Origin: DASUPK01 sp963801055
GTDB lineage: Bacteria; Actinomycetota; Thermoleophilia; Solirubrobacterales; 70-9
DNA: 64,000 nt
NCBI GenBank assembly: GCA_963801055.1
Contig: CAWDDE010000001.1
Location: 558,001 to 622,000 of the forward strand
Reading direction: 5' to 3'
In this document: positions 17,275 through 27,376 of the stretch, piece by piece
Position numbering within the stretch: position 1 is the first letter of the stretch
Layout of the letters: each line of letters starts with the position of its first letter
The notes under the pieces: model-generated
What the model saw: the letters and a program-made list of their open reading frames with translations, nothing else
Database searches by the model: none
What the model was told of the DNA's origin: nothing
Translations under genes and position numbers: made by a program

Positions 17275-19662
17275 ATGCGCCAGGCAATGAGATCCGACGA
17301 AGACCTGGCCGGGGCAGTCCTCAGCGACGAGGCGCTCGGGCGGATCGACGCGTACTGGCGCGCCGCCAACTACCTGTCCGTCGGCCAGATCTACCTTCTC
17401 GACAACCCGCTGCTGCGCGAGCCGCTGACCCTCGACCATGTGAAGCCTCGGCTGCTCGGGCACTGGGGCACGACGCCCGGCCTCAACTTCGTCTACACGC
17501 ACATGAACCGCGTGATCAACTCGCACGACCTGAACGCGATCTTCGTAACCGGCCCGGGCCACGGCGGGCCGGCCGTGGTCGCCAACACCTACCTCGAGGG
17601 CACCTACAGTGAGCTCTACCCCCACATCGGCCGCGACGCCGAGGGGATCGCCGCCCTCTTCCGCCAATTCTCGTTCCCCGGTGGAGTCCCCAGCCACGCG
17701 GCGCCCGAGACGCCCGGATCGATCCACGAGGGCGGGGAGCTGGGCTACGCCCTGGTGCACGCCTATGGGGCGGCGTTCGACAACCCCGACCTGCTGGTTT
17801 GCTGCGTGATCGGCGACGGCGAGGCCGAGACGGGACCACTCGCCACCAGCTGGCACTCGAACAAGTTCCTCGACCCGGCCCAGGACGGAGCGGTCCTGCC
17901 GGTCCTGCACCTGAACGGGTACAAGATCGCCAACCCGACGGTCCTCAGCCGCATCCCTCGCGACGAGCTGCGTTCGCTGCTGGAGGGCTACGGATACGAA
18001 CCAAGGTTCGTCGAGGGACACGAGCCCGCCCCCATGCACCGGCTGATGGCCGCGACGCTCGACGGGGCAGTCGGCGAGATCCGCTCGATCCAGGCGGCGG
18101 CCCGGGAGGGGGCCAACGACGCCCGGCCGCGCTGGCCGATGATCGTCCTGGTCTCCCCGAAGGGCTGGACGGGGCCGAAGGAGGTCGACGGGAAGCCGGC
18201 GGAGGGGAGCTTCCGCTCGCACCAGGTGCCGCTCGCGCAGCTGCAGACGAATCCGGCCCACCTGGCCCAGCTGGAGGAGTGGATGCGCTCCTATCGCCCC
18301 GAGGAGCTCTTCGACGAGGCCGGGGCGCTGTGTTCGGAGCTGGCCGAGCTCGCCCCGAAAGGAGTTCGTCGGATGGGGGCCAACCCGCACGCCAACGGTG
18401 GGCTCTTGCTGCGGGACCTGAAGCTGCCCGACTTCCGGCAGTACGGAGTCGACGTCTCCGCGCCGGGGGAGCGGAGCAGCGAGGGGACCCGGCTGCTGGG
18501 CGGGTTCCTGCGGGACGTCGTCAAGGCGAACCCGGACAACTTCCGGGTCATGGGGCCTGACGAGACGGCCTCCAACCGGCTCGCCGCACTATTCGAGACG
18601 ACCGACCGCGCCTGGGACGCGGCGATCCTGCCGGGCGACGACCACCTCGCCCCCGACGGCCGGGTGATGGAGGTCCTCAGCGAGCACATGTGCCAGGGCT
18701 GGCTGGAGGGCTACCTGCTGACGGGCCGCCACGGCTTCTTCAACTGCTACGAGGCCTTCATCCACATCATCGACTCGATGTTCAACCAGCACGCCAAGTG
18801 GCTGAAGGTGACGCGCGGCATCCCCTGGCGCAGGCCGATCGCGTCGCTCAACTACCTGCTCAGCTCCCACGTCTGGCGCCAGGACCACAACGGGTTCTCC
18901 CACCAGGACCCCGGGTTCATCGACCACGTCGTCAACAAGAAGGCCGAGGTCATCCGGGTCTACCTGCCGCCCGACGCCAACTGCCTGCTCTCGGTGGCCG
19001 ACCACTGCCTGCGCAGCCGCCACTACGTCAACGTGATCGTCGCCGGCAAGCAGCCGGCGCTCGACTACCTGACGATGGAGGAGGCCGTCGCGCACTGCAC
19101 GCGCGGCGCCGGCATCTGGGAGTGGGCGAGTAACGGTCATGGCGAGCCCGACGTCGTCCTCGGCGCGGCCGGCGACATCCCCACCCTCGAGATCGTCGCG
19201 GCGGCGGCGATCCTCCGCGCCCGCCTTCCCGACCTGCGGGTGCGGGTCGTCAATGTCGTCGACCTGATGCGCCTCGAGCAGCCGACCGAGCACCCGCACG
19301 GCATGTCGGACGCCGAGTTCGACGCGCTCTTCACCGAGGACCGCCCGGTGATCTTCGCCTACCACGGCTACCCGTGGCTGATCCACCGCCTCACCTATCG
19401 CCGCCACAACCACGGCAACTTCCACGTCCGCGGCTACAAGGAGGAAGGCACAACCACCACCCCCTTCGACATGGTGATGCTCAACGACCTCGACCGCTTC
19501 GGCCTGGTCATCGACGTGATCGACCGCGTGCCCGGACTCGGCGAGCGCGCGGCCGAGCTTCGGCAGGAAATGGTCGACGAGCGCCTCCGCCACCGCGCCT
19601 ACACGCGGGAGGTCGGCGACGACCCTCCCGACGTGCGCGAGTGGACTTGGCTCGGCACCTAG
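17275..19662 (+). CDS. xfp: Xylulose-5-phosphate/fructose-6-phosphate phosphoketolase
   Basis: 795 aa from ATG at 17275, which has GGAG 9 bases upstream; an open extension to 17143 crosses the tRNA-like region and looks non-coding. ThDP enzyme: RAANYLSVGQIYL near the N-terminus, GPGHGGPAVVANTYLEGT, and GDGEAETGPLATSWHSNKF (ThDP/Mg site), with the C-terminal YHGYPWLIHRLTYRR. Cleaves X5P or F6P with phosphate to acetyl phosphate. Acetate kinase follows after 7 bp, forming an ATP-yielding shunt. Confidence 0.95.
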   Translation: MRQAMRSDEDLAGAVLSDEALGRIDAYWRAANYLSVGQIYLLDNPLLREPLTLDHVKPRLLGHWGTTPGLNFVYTHMNRVINSHDLNAIFVTGPGHGGPAVVANTYLEGTYSELYPHIGRDAEGIAALFRQFSFPGGVPSHAAPETPGSIHEGGELGYALVHAYGAAFDNPDLLVCCVIGDGEAETGPLATSWHSNKFLDPAQDGAVLPVLHLNGYKIANPTVLSRIPRDELRSLLEGYGYEPRFVEGHEPAPMHRLMAATLDGAVGEIRSIQAAAREGANDARPRWPMIVLVSPKGWTGPKEVDGKPAEGSFRSHQVPLAQLQTNPAHLAQLEEWMRSYRPEELFDEAGALCSELAELAPKGVRRMGANPHANGGLLLRDLKLPDFRQYGVDVSAPGERSSEGTRLLGGFLRDVVKANPDNFRVMGPDETASNRLAALFETTDRAWDAAILPGDDHLAPDGRVMEVLSEHMCQGWLEGYLLTGRHGFFNCYEAFIHIIDSMFNQHAKWLKVTRGIPWRRPIASLNYLLSSHVWRQDHNGFSHQDPGFIDHVVNKKAEVIRVYLPPDANCLLSVADHCLRSRHYVNVIVAGKQPALDYLTMEEAVAHCTRGAGIWEWASNGHGEPDVVLGAAGDIPTLEIVAAAAILRARLPDLRVRVVNVVDLMRLEQPTEHPHGMSDAEFDALFTEDRPVIFAYHGYPWLIHRLTYRRHNHGNFHVRGYKEEGTTTTPFDMVMLNDLDRFGLVIDVIDRVPGLGERAAELRQEMVDERLRHRAYTREVGDDPPDVREWTWLGT

Positions 19663-19669
19663 GTCGCCG

Positions 19670-20773
19670 GTGCAGGTCCTGACCGTCAACGCCGGCTCGA
19701 GCAGCCTCAAGCTTCGACTGCTTGACCCCGACGACCGGCTACAGGGATCGGTGGACCTTGCGGTCCGTGGGGGCGAGATCGACGCGGACGAGCTCGATCG
19801 GGCGGTTTCGGGGATGCCCGCTCCGGACGCGGTCGGCCATCGGGTGGTCCATGGCGGCAAGGCCTTCCGTGGACCCGTGAAGATCACCCCCGACGTCGAG
19901 CGGGCGCTCCGCGAGCTCACCGATCTCGCCCCCCTGCACCAGCAGAAGTCGCTGGCCGCGCTCGATGCGGTCACTGGGCTGCTCCCTCACATCCCGGCAG
20001 TGGCCTGCTTCGACACCGCCTTCCACGCCACCCTGCCGGCCGCCGCGAGCACATACGCCCTGCCGCGGGAGTGGCGGGAGCGCTACGGGCTGCGCCGCTA
20101 CGGGTTCCACGGGCTCTCGCACGCGTACACGGCTCGGCGCGCAGCGGAGATGCTCGATCGCCCCGACCTGCGCCTGGTCACCTGTCACCTGGGGGCGGGC
20201 GCCTCCCTGGCGGCGGTGCGCGGAGGGGAGTCTCTCGATACCACGATGGGGTTCACGCCACTCGAGGGTTTGGTGATGGCGACTCGCTCGGGCTCGATCG
20301 ATCCGGGGCTGCTCCTCTGGCTGCTCGAGCGGCACTCGGTCAGCGAGCGGGAGATGGCCGAGACGCTCGAGCACGATTCGGGCCTGCTCGGCCTAGCCGG
20401 AAGCGCCGACATGCGGGAGGTCCTCGACCGTGCCGAGGAGGGCGACGAGGACTCGCGTCTCGCCCGGGACGTCTACATCCACCGGCTGCGCGCCGAACTG
20501 GCTGCGATGGCGGCCGCGCTGGGAGGGAGCGACGCGGTCGTCTTCACCGGCGGGGTCGGCGAGAACTCGCCCGAGGTGAGGGCCCTCGCCCTACAGGGGC
20601 TGGAGCTGCTCCCGATCGAGCTTGACCCTGAGCTGAACTCGGCCGAGCCCGGCGACCGCAGGATCAGCACCGATGCCAGCGACGTCGCTGCCCTGCTAAT
20701 TCGCTCCCGCGAGGACCTGGAGATGGCTGGCCAGGTGCGTGGGCTGCTGGACTCTGCCCGGTCCGACGGGTAG
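19670..20773 (+). CDS. ackA: Acetate kinase
   Basis: 367 aa from GTG, 7 bp behind phosphoketolase. Motifs: VNAGSSSLKLRLL (phosphate-binding start), GHRVVHGG, FDTAFHATLP, RYGFHGLSHAY, CHLGAGASLAAV and FTGGVGENSPEVR. It is somewhat shorter than the ~400-aa norm, mainly in the N-terminal domain. Converts acetyl phosphate and ADP to acetate and ATP. Confidence 0.95.
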   Translation: MQVLTVNAGSSSLKLRLLDPDDRLQGSVDLAVRGGEIDADELDRAVSGMPAPDAVGHRVVHGGKAFRGPVKITPDVERALRELTDLAPLHQQKSLAALDAVTGLLPHIPAVACFDTAFHATLPAAASTYALPREWRERYGLRRYGFHGLSHAYTARRAAEMLDRPDLRLVTCHLGAGASLAAVRGGESLDTTMGFTPLEGLVMATRSGSIDPGLLLWLLERHSVSEREMAETLEHDSGLLGLAGSADMREVLDRAEEGDEDSRLARDVYIHRLRAELAAMAAALGGSDAVVFTGGVGENSPEVRALALQGLELLPIELDPELNSAEPGDRRISTDASDVAALLIRSREDLEMAGQVRGLLDSARSDG

Positions 20774-20777
20774 GGCG

Positions 20778-22250
20778 ATGGGCGAGCAGCTCACCGCCCT
20801 CGACGCGACCTTCCTCGAGCTCGAGGAGGCCGACCAGAGCGCCCACATGCATATCGGCGGAGTGATCGTGCTGGAGCCCGGCCCTCGCGGCGGCGCTCCG
20901 CCGATCGAGGAGATCCGCCGTGACGTGGTCACCCGCCTTCCGGACCTGCCCCGGTACCGCCAACGCCTCTCCGCCCCGCACACCGGCGGTCTGCACTGGC
21001 CGAGCTGGGAGGAGGACACCGGCTTCCGGGTCGAACGGCATGTCCGGCGGGCGGGGCTGCCGACACCGGGCGGGATCGAGGAGCTGTGCGAGTGGGCCGG
21101 CGAGTACTACTCCCAGCGCCTCGACCGGACCAAGCCGCTCTGGGAGATGACGATCCTGGAGCTCGCCGACGGCCGCTGGGCAATCGTCACCAAGACCCAC
21201 CACTGCATGATCGACGGCGTCGGGTCCGTCGACATGGCGACCACCCTGCTGGACACCGAGCGCGAGTCGCGAATCCGCTCTGACAACGGGGGCTCGACTG
21301 GCAACGGCGCCCAGGTGCGAGTCCGCGTCGCCGAGAGCGTCCGCCCGGCGTGGCGCCGCGGCCTCGAGCGGATCGTCCGGCCGGGTCTGGCGCTCGGCCA
21401 CGCAGGCGTCCGCACCGCCGAGGCCGGCCTGAACACCATCGAGTCTCTGGTCGGGGTGGCGACCCATCCGAGCCGGGCGCGCGAGGTCCTGCAGCGGTCG
21501 AGGGCGCTCGCGGAGCTGGTCGTCCGGGACGAGGTGATCGCCGCACCGAGCTGCAGCCTCAATCGGCCCATCTCGGGCGAGCGCAGGCTCGCGGTGATCG
21601 GGGTGCAGCTCGAGGAGCTCAAGGAGATCAAGCGGGCCCTCGGCGGCACCGTCAACGACGTCGTTCTCGCCGCCAGCGCCGGAGCGTTGCGCAAGCTGCT
21701 CATCGGCCGCGGCGAGGAGCCCCCGGAGCAGGGACTCCGGGCGATGGTCCCGGTCAACGTCCGCACAGCCGGCGACCGGCTGGCGATGGGTAACCGGATC
21801 TCCTCGCTGTTCGTCCACCTGCCGGTCTCGGTGGCGGATCCCATGGCGCGCTACATCAAGCAGATCGAGGAGGCGGAGTCGCTCAAGTCGGGCAGCCAGA
21901 CAACCGGTTCGTCGACGCTGATCGAGGTCACCCGCCACATGCCGCCAGTGGTCCACAGCGTCCTGGCTCGGTCGATGTACGCGACCCGGCTCTTCAACGT
22001 GACGATCACCAACGTGCCAGGGCCTCAGACCCCGCTCTTCTACTTCGGCTCGAAGGTTCGCGAGATCTGGCCGCTGGTCCCAATCGCGGCTGAGCACGCG
22101 GTTGGCCTCGCCGTCTTCAGCTACGACGGCACGCTCTACTTCTGTGTCAACGCCGATCGCGACACCGTCGAGGACCTCGACGTGCTCGCGAAGGGCATCG
22201 CCGAATCGGTCGCGGAGCTCCACGAGCTCGCCGCCCCAGCATCTCGCTGA
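20778..22250 (+). CDS. Wax ester synthase / diacylglycerol acyltransferase (WS/DGAT)
   Basis: 490 aa from ATG at 20778, 4 bp after ackA. Starts LTALDATFLELEEADQSAHM, with the catalytic HHCMIDGVG (HHxxxDG) near residue 140 and the C-terminal NVTITNVPGPQTPLFYFG. Transfers acyl-CoA to diacylglycerol or fatty alcohol to make storage lipid. Placement after phosphoketolase and acetate kinase suggests a link between acetyl units and lipid storage, but this is inference. Confidence 0.92.
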   Translation: MGEQLTALDATFLELEEADQSAHMHIGGVIVLEPGPRGGAPPIEEIRRDVVTRLPDLPRYRQRLSAPHTGGLHWPSWEEDTGFRVERHVRRAGLPTPGGIEELCEWAGEYYSQRLDRTKPLWEMTILELADGRWAIVTKTHHCMIDGVGSVDMATTLLDTERESRIRSDNGGSTGNGAQVRVRVAESVRPAWRRGLERIVRPGLALGHAGVRTAEAGLNTIESLVGVATHPSRAREVLQRSRALAELVVRDEVIAAPSCSLNRPISGERRLAVIGVQLEELKEIKRALGGTVNDVVLAASAGALRKLLIGRGEEPPEQGLRAMVPVNVRTAGDRLAMGNRISSLFVHLPVSVADPMARYIKQIEEAESLKSGSQTTGSSTLIEVTRHMPPVVHSVLARSMYATRLFNVTITNVPGPQTPLFYFGSKVREIWPLVPIAAEHAVGLAVFSYDGTLYFCVNADRDTVEDLDVLAKGIAESVAELHELAAPASR

Positions 22251-22387
22251 GGGCCACGCGTGCTGCCGGACCGATAACGCGACGGCTGTCCCAGCCGAAA
22301 CGGTGTTCGCGCGGTGCCCGCAGCGCCTCACACATGAGCCGGGGTGGTGTGATAGTCCTCCCAGAAGCTGACGCGAGTTGGTAACTG

Positions 22388-24340
22388 ATGACAACGTTCA
22401 CTCGCAGGCGCTTTCTTCAGTACGGCGCGGCCGCCGGGGCGTCGATTGTGCTGCCGCTGCGGTTCCTCGATGGGATGCCGGCGGTGGCCCAAGCCCCCGG
22501 CGTCCTCGATCCGACGATGATCGACAAATACGTGGCGCCGCTCGTCGTCCCTCCCGGGATGCCGCGCAGCGGGCGGCTCCCCCGGAAGGGGAAGAGAGAC
22601 GTCGACTTCTACGCGATCGGCGTTCGCCAGTTCCGACAGCAGGTCCTCCCGCCCGGGATGCCCGAGACAACGGTGTGGAGCTACGGGTCGGTGAACCACC
22701 CGAGCTCGTTCAACTACCCGGCTTTCACCATCCAGGCCAAGCACAACACCCCGGTGCGCGTGAAGTGGATCAACGGGCTGATGGACGGAAGCCGCAACTA
22801 CCTGCCCCACCTCCTGCCCGTCGACCCCACCCTTCACTGGGCAAATCCGCCCGGCGGGCGGGCCGGCAGGGACAGCGATCCCCGGTTCACGGGGACCCCC
22901 GGTCCCTACACCGGCCCCGTTCCGATCGTCACCCACCTCCACGGCGGCGAGAGCCGGCAGGAGAGCGACGGCTACCCCGAGGCCTGGTACCTGCCCGCCG
23001 CGGCCAACATCCCCGCCGGCTATGCGAGTGTCGGCAGCCAGTACCGGGAGTTCAAGTCGATCTTCAAGCAGCGCTTCGGGGTGGAATGGAAGCGGGGCAC
23101 GGCGGTTGCCCAGTACGCCAACGACCAGCCGGCGGCGACGCTGTGGTATCACGACCACACCCTGGGGATGACCCGGGCGAATGTCTACGCGGGGCCGGCC
23201 GGCTTCTACCTGATCCACGGCGGCGACAACGACCTGCCCCGGCGGGCGCTGCCTCGCGACGACATCCCGATCGCGATCCAGGACCGCTCCTTCTACGCCG
23301 ACGGCTCGCTCTTCTATCCCGGAAGCCGCGAGTTCTTCGACGGCTTCGCCGGCCCCTACATCGGGAGTGGGTCCAGCGACATCGCGCCGATCTGGAACCC
23401 GGAGTTCTTCGCCAACACGATGGTGGCGAACGGCCGCACCTGGCCGGTGCTGGAGGTCGAGCAGCGCCGCTATCGATTCCGGCTCCTGAACGGCTGCAAC
23501 TCTCGCTTCGTGATCCTGAAGCTGACGACCGATCCGCTCGCCGCCCGGCCGGCGCCGGCGGCGCTGCCCTTCTGGCAGATCGGCGCCGAGGGCGGCTTCC
23601 TGCGGGCGCCGGTGCAGCTTCTCCAGCTCTTGATCTCCCCCGCCGAGCGGGCCGACGTGATCGTCGACTTCTCCGAGCTCCCGGTTGGCACGGCGCTCTA
23701 TCTGATCAACGAGGGACCGGACGAGCCCTTCGGCGGCGGCGCACCTGGGACCGACTTCCCGGCTGCCGATCCGAACACGACCGGCCAGGTGATGAAGTTC
23801 GTCGTCGCCCCCCGCACCTCCGCGGACAGGAGCAAGCGGCCCGAGCGGCTCGACCTGCCGACCCCGAAGCGGCTGGGCCGCGCCCGCAAGACGCGGCGGC
23901 TGTCGCTGAACGAGGCAGACTCGGCGGTGCTCGCCGACGTGGGGCCGAGGGAGGCGGAACTCGGGACAGTGGGCAAAGACGGGCGTGGGGTGCCGATCAG
24001 CTGGGATCACCCGATCACCGAGAGCCCGCGGGTCGGCGCGACCGAGATTTGGGAGCTCCACAACTTCACCCAGGACGCCCATCCGATTCACATCCACGAG
24101 GTCCAGTTCCAGGTGCTTGACCGGCGGCCGTTACGGGGGGGCACCGCGAGGGGACGGGAGAGCTGGGAGAGCGGGCTCAAGGACACCGTGATCGCCTTCC
24201 CCCAGGAGGTCACCCGGGTGAAGGCGAGGTTCGACCGCCCGGGGCTCTTTGTCTGGCACTGCCACATCCTCGAGCACGAGGACAACGAGATGATGCGCCC
24301 CTATCGGGTCGTGCGAAAGCGAGGGCGAGGGAAGAAATGA
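22388..24340 (+). CDS. Tat-exported multicopper oxidase (CotA/bilirubin-oxidase-like)
   Basis: 650 aa. N-terminus has a twin-arginine signal, RRRFLQYGAAAGASIVL. Copper motifs in order: THLHGG, WYHDHTLGM, HPIHIHEVQFQ and HCHILEHEDNEMM, giving all four HXH-type clusters and an axial Met. Three cupredoxin domains as in CotA. Predicted extracytoplasmic oxidation of phenolics, bilirubin-like compounds or metals with reduction of O2 to water. Confidence 0.94.
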   Translation: MTTFTRRRFLQYGAAAGASIVLPLRFLDGMPAVAQAPGVLDPTMIDKYVAPLVVPPGMPRSGRLPRKGKRDVDFYAIGVRQFRQQVLPPGMPETTVWSYGSVNHPSSFNYPAFTIQAKHNTPVRVKWINGLMDGSRNYLPHLLPVDPTLHWANPPGGRAGRDSDPRFTGTPGPYTGPVPIVTHLHGGESRQESDGYPEAWYLPAAANIPAGYASVGSQYREFKSIFKQRFGVEWKRGTAVAQYANDQPAATLWYHDHTLGMTRANVYAGPAGFYLIHGGDNDLPRRALPRDDIPIAIQDRSFYADGSLFYPGSREFFDGFAGPYIGSGSSDIAPIWNPEFFANTMVANGRTWPVLEVEQRRYRFRLLNGCNSRFVILKLTTDPLAARPAPAALPFWQIGAEGGFLRAPVQLLQLLISPAERADVIVDFSELPVGTALYLINEGPDEPFGGGAPGTDFPAADPNTTGQVMKFVVAPRTSADRSKRPERLDLPTPKRLGRARKTRRLSLNEADSAVLADVGPREAELGTVGKDGRGVPISWDHPITESPRVGATEIWELHNFTQDAHPIHIHEVQFQVLDRRPLRGGTARGRESWESGLKDTVIAFPQEVTRVKARFDRPGLFVWHCHILEHEDNEMMRPYRVVRKRGRGKK

Positions 24341-24482
24341 CCAGACCGCCTTCTTGATCTCTCAGACGCCAGCGGCACAGCCGCTTCGAAATGCGGTCCC
24401 CGATTGTCGGGATCGAGTTGGGAAAGAAGCGAGTCGAAACCCAACGCCGGGCCAAGGGTTTCGCTCGGCCGTCGCTCAATTT

Positions 24483-24502
24483 GGTACCACCTCTGGTACC
24501 AC
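24483..24502 (+). repeat. Tandem GGTACCAC direct repeats
   Basis: GGTACCAC, four bases, GGTACCAC. The unit resembles the GTTACCAC pairs that flank the tRNA-Met island at 48850 and 62956, which may be integrase arm-type sites. The rest of the 24341-24598 gap holds nothing recognisable. Confidence 0.45.
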
Positions 24503-24598
24503 GGGAACCATCGCGCTGAGCGCCAAGGCGAGGATCCAAGGCACGACCGGTGGAGTGATGGCTTCCGCCAGCCCCGCACTACAAACAGCAGCCACCTC

Positions 24599-25972
24599 TC
24601 AGGCGGCCGAAGCACCCCTGGTTGGGTCGTGCTTGCCCGCCGCCCTGGCGGTCCGCGCTTGTCCCAGCCCCTCGAGTTCGCGCTCGATCGCGGTTGCGAG
24701 TCCCCCGAGCGGAGGCGCGACACCGGGGTCCGAGCACAGCCCGATCGCGATCCGCCCGGCGAGCGAGATCGCGGTGATGCGCAGCGCGTGCCGCTGGGCG
24801 GGCTCGGCAAAGGTGAGAAGTTCGCGCGCCGAATGGTCTGCGACGCTGATCGGCTCTGGCGGGCCGCGCAGGTTGGAGATCTCGACCGTGAACGCATGCG
24901 GGTCGGCGACGAGGCGCTCGATCGGTCGGGACAGGGGCCCGACCGCCCGCAGGTCGTCGATGAACCGATGCAAGGTCTCCGCGTCGGTCCGCTTCCGCAC
25001 CCTTGTCTGAGCGCTGATCGCATCGAGGCGAGCGCCCGGGTCACGCTCCGAGGCGGCCAGCTCGACGAAGAAGAACGAGTCTCGGTTGCCGATGCGCGGG
25101 TCCTCCCCCGCGCGGTGCATGCTGACCGGGACTTTGGCGCGAAGCCGCGCTCCTGCAGCCGGCAGCCAGGCGCGCAGGCCACCCCCGATCGCGGCCAACA
25201 GGACGTCGTTAACGGTCGCTCGAGGGTGCCTGGTGTGCGCGATCTGCTTCGCGGCGGCAAGCGAGACGTGCGCCCACGCCACCTCGCGACGTCTGCCGAT
25301 TCGGGCATCCAGCGGCGTGGTATTCGCCGGCGACCCGCCTAACTCACGCCACAGGACTCGACACAGCAGCCCGAAGCCTCTGACCCGATCCCGCCATTCG
25401 TCCACGTGAGCGAGCGGGGAGGCGAGCGCCTCGTGCAGTTGCTGCGATCGGTACCGCAACCCGTCCGCGAGAAGCTCGGCCGGCCTTGGCTCCGGGGCGC
25501 TTTCGGGCGGTGGCGTGGGCGGCAGCTCGGACCACAGCAGGTGCCTCATGATCCTGATCGCAGCCTGGCCGTCAGCCATCACGTGATGGAAGCGGCACAT
25601 GACCGCCGCCCCTCCGCCGGCCAGCGGGCCGAGGAGATCGATCGCCCACAACGGGTGCTCGGGATCCAGACGCTCGGTCATCGCGGCGGCGATCGACTCC
25701 CGCAGCCCCTCGTCTCCTGGTGAGAGCGGCTGCCTCGACCGGACGTGCCGCCCGAGCTCGAAGTCCGGGTCGGGAACCCAAGCCGGGGGGGCAAGGTGGA
25801 GCGGCGTCGCGCGGAGTCGCTGGCGCATTCGCGGCTCGGTGTCGAGGCCTGCGGCAATCCGCTCGCGCAGTTTCTCGAGCCGGAGCTCAGACCCGTCCGC
25901 AGCCCGCTCGAGGAGCAGCACCTTCAGCGTATGGCCGAGGATCACGGGTGACACGATCCTGAGCATCGCCAT
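24599..25972 (-). CDS. WS/DGAT-family acyltransferase, second copy
   Basis: About 457 aa from the ATG at 25972; the similarity to the family seems to begin a few codons earlier (ARLERLRREDMAMLR), so a non-ATG start slightly upstream is possible. HHVMADG (HHxxxDG) near residue 125, NDVLLAAIGGGLRAWL and VEISNLRGPPEPISV near the C-terminus are the family motifs. Only distantly like the copy at 20778. It diverges from the hydrolase at 26128. Confidence 0.85.
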   Translation of the reverse strand: MAMLRIVSPVILGHTLKVLLLERAADGSELRLEKLRERIAAGLDTEPRMRQRLRATPLHLAPPAWVPDPDFELGRHVRSRQPLSPGDEGLRESIAAAMTERLDPEHPLWAIDLLGPLAGGGAAVMCRFHHVMADGQAAIRIMRHLLWSELPPTPPPESAPEPRPAELLADGLRYRSQQLHEALASPLAHVDEWRDRVRGFGLLCRVLWRELGGSPANTTPLDARIGRRREVAWAHVSLAAAKQIAHTRHPRATVNDVLLAAIGGGLRAWLPAAGARLRAKVPVSMHRAGEDPRIGNRDSFFFVELAASERDPGARLDAISAQTRVRKRTDAETLHRFIDDLRAVGPLSRPIERLVADPHAFTVEISNLRGPPEPISVADHSARELLTFAEPAQRHALRITAISLAGRIAIGLCSDPGVAPPLGGLATAIERELEGLGQARTARAAGKHDPTRGASAA

Positions 25973-26127
25973 GTCCTCGCGCCTGAGCCGCTCGAGGCGA
26001 GCGGCCGCCAGTGGACGGCGCAGGCGTGCGCTTATCGTCGATCCCCCCCGCGCGCTCGGGCAGAAGGCGTAGCGCCGGGTCGCAGCCGAGCCGGCGTCTT
26101 CGCACCGCCTGTCGCCATGCTTATCCG

Positions 26128-27126
26128 GTGGACAATCGAGGACTCGAGATCGCAAGGGCGTTGGGCTACGCCCTGCGGCGCCGCTTGGTCCCGCCGGTTG
26201 CCGCCGTGCTCGGGCAGAGGGATGCCATCGAGAGCAGCACCCCCGACGGCCCCGACCCCTATGGCGATGCCGACCCGGCCTGGCTCAAGATCGACTGGCG
26301 CGAGCACCTTCACTCGGTCGACGTCGGTGGCACGCCGGTCACCTATGTCGAGATCGGCGAGGGTCGTCCGATTATCTTCATCCACGGCCTCTCGGGATCC
26401 TGGCAGAACTGGCTCGAGAACATCCCGGTCCTCGCGAATCGCGGTTTCCGGGCCCTGGCGCTCGACCTGCCCGGGTTCGGCGCCAGCCCACTGCCGACAT
26501 GGCCGATCTCGGTCCGAGCGTATGGCAGCCTCGTCAACGACTTCTGCCTCGAGCTCAACCTCCACGCCGTGACACTAGTCGGCAACTCGATGGGAGGATT
26601 CATCTGCGCCGAGGTGGCGATTGGCGATCCGATGTGGGTCGAGCGCCTTGTCCTCGTCTCGGCAGCCGGGATCAGCCACGCAACCATGAAACGTCACCCC
26701 GCGGAGGTCTCGGCGCCGCTCGGGCCGCTGATCGAGCCGGTATCGGTGCGACTGCGCGAGGCGAGCATGCGATGGTCCAGGCTCCGCGACCTCGCCTTCG
26801 GCAACGTGTTCCGCCACCCGCAGCGGATCCCGCGCGAGCTGCTGTGGGAGTTCTGGCAGGGCGGGACCGACTCTCCCGGGTTTATGCCAGCCGTCCGCGC
26901 TCTCACGGGATACGACTTCCTCGACCGACTCGAGCGGATTGCGGTGCCGACGCTGATCGTCTGGGGCCGCGACGACCAGATCGTCCCGGCCCGCGACGCG
27001 GTCGGATACCACGAGCGCATCCGCGAGTCCGAGCTCGCGATCTTCGCCGACTGTGCCCACGTTCCGATGGCGGAGCGTCCGATGCGCTTCAACCGCCTTG
27101 TGGAGCAATTCGTCGACACCACCTAG
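26128..27126 (+). CDS. Alpha/beta hydrolase
   Basis: 332 aa from GTG at 26128. Catalytic triad visible: nucleophile in LVGNSMGGF (GNSMG), acid in LIVWGRDDQIVP, His in FADCAHVPMAERP. Oxyanion region IIFIHGLSGSWQNW. An open frame reaches back to 26011 but overlaps the opposite gene. Divergence from a WS/DGAT suggests lipid or ester metabolism; substrate unknown. Confidence 0.88.
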   Translation: MDNRGLEIARALGYALRRRLVPPVAAVLGQRDAIESSTPDGPDPYGDADPAWLKIDWREHLHSVDVGGTPVTYVEIGEGRPIIFIHGLSGSWQNWLENIPVLANRGFRALALDLPGFGASPLPTWPISVRAYGSLVNDFCLELNLHAVTLVGNSMGGFICAEVAIGDPMWVERLVLVSAAGISHATMKRHPAEVSAPLGPLIEPVSVRLREASMRWSRLRDLAFGNVFRHPQRIPRELLWEFWQGGTDSPGFMPAVRALTGYDFLDRLERIAVPTLIVWGRDDQIVPARDAVGYHERIRESELAIFADCAHVPMAERPMRFNRLVEQFVDTT

Positions 27127-27376
27127 CGGATCTGATCCATTCTGCGGGACGGTCGGACGGATCCTGCTCCATGTTCTCAGTTCCCCACAAAAGAAGGCGT
27201 TGGCCCGCAATAACGCTCCCGCGTGAAAGCAGCGGTCCGGCGATCGCGCCTGGAGAGGCCCCCAGGAAAGCGCACGGCTGCGGCGAAAACCCAAGCGACT
27301 GAGGGAGACGGACCGCCGTAGAGCCGAAGCAGACTGCGCCGCCTTGGTCCAGCAGCAGGACGTAAGCGGGAAGGCC

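Noticed and set aside
16468..18390. A 640-codon minus-strand frame
   Set aside because: Antisense to ZIP transporter and phosphoketolase; no domain recognisable, and long antisense frames are common at this GC content.
22328..24097. A 589-codon minus-strand frame and a 580-codon plus frame
   Set aside because: Both overlap the multicopper oxidase, which has all copper motifs and a Tat signal in its own frame.
24360..24420. A possible tRNA 3' end near the GGTACCAC repeats
   Set aside because: A TTCGAA-type loop is present but the flanking stems do not pair in T-arm geometry and no acceptor strand follows.
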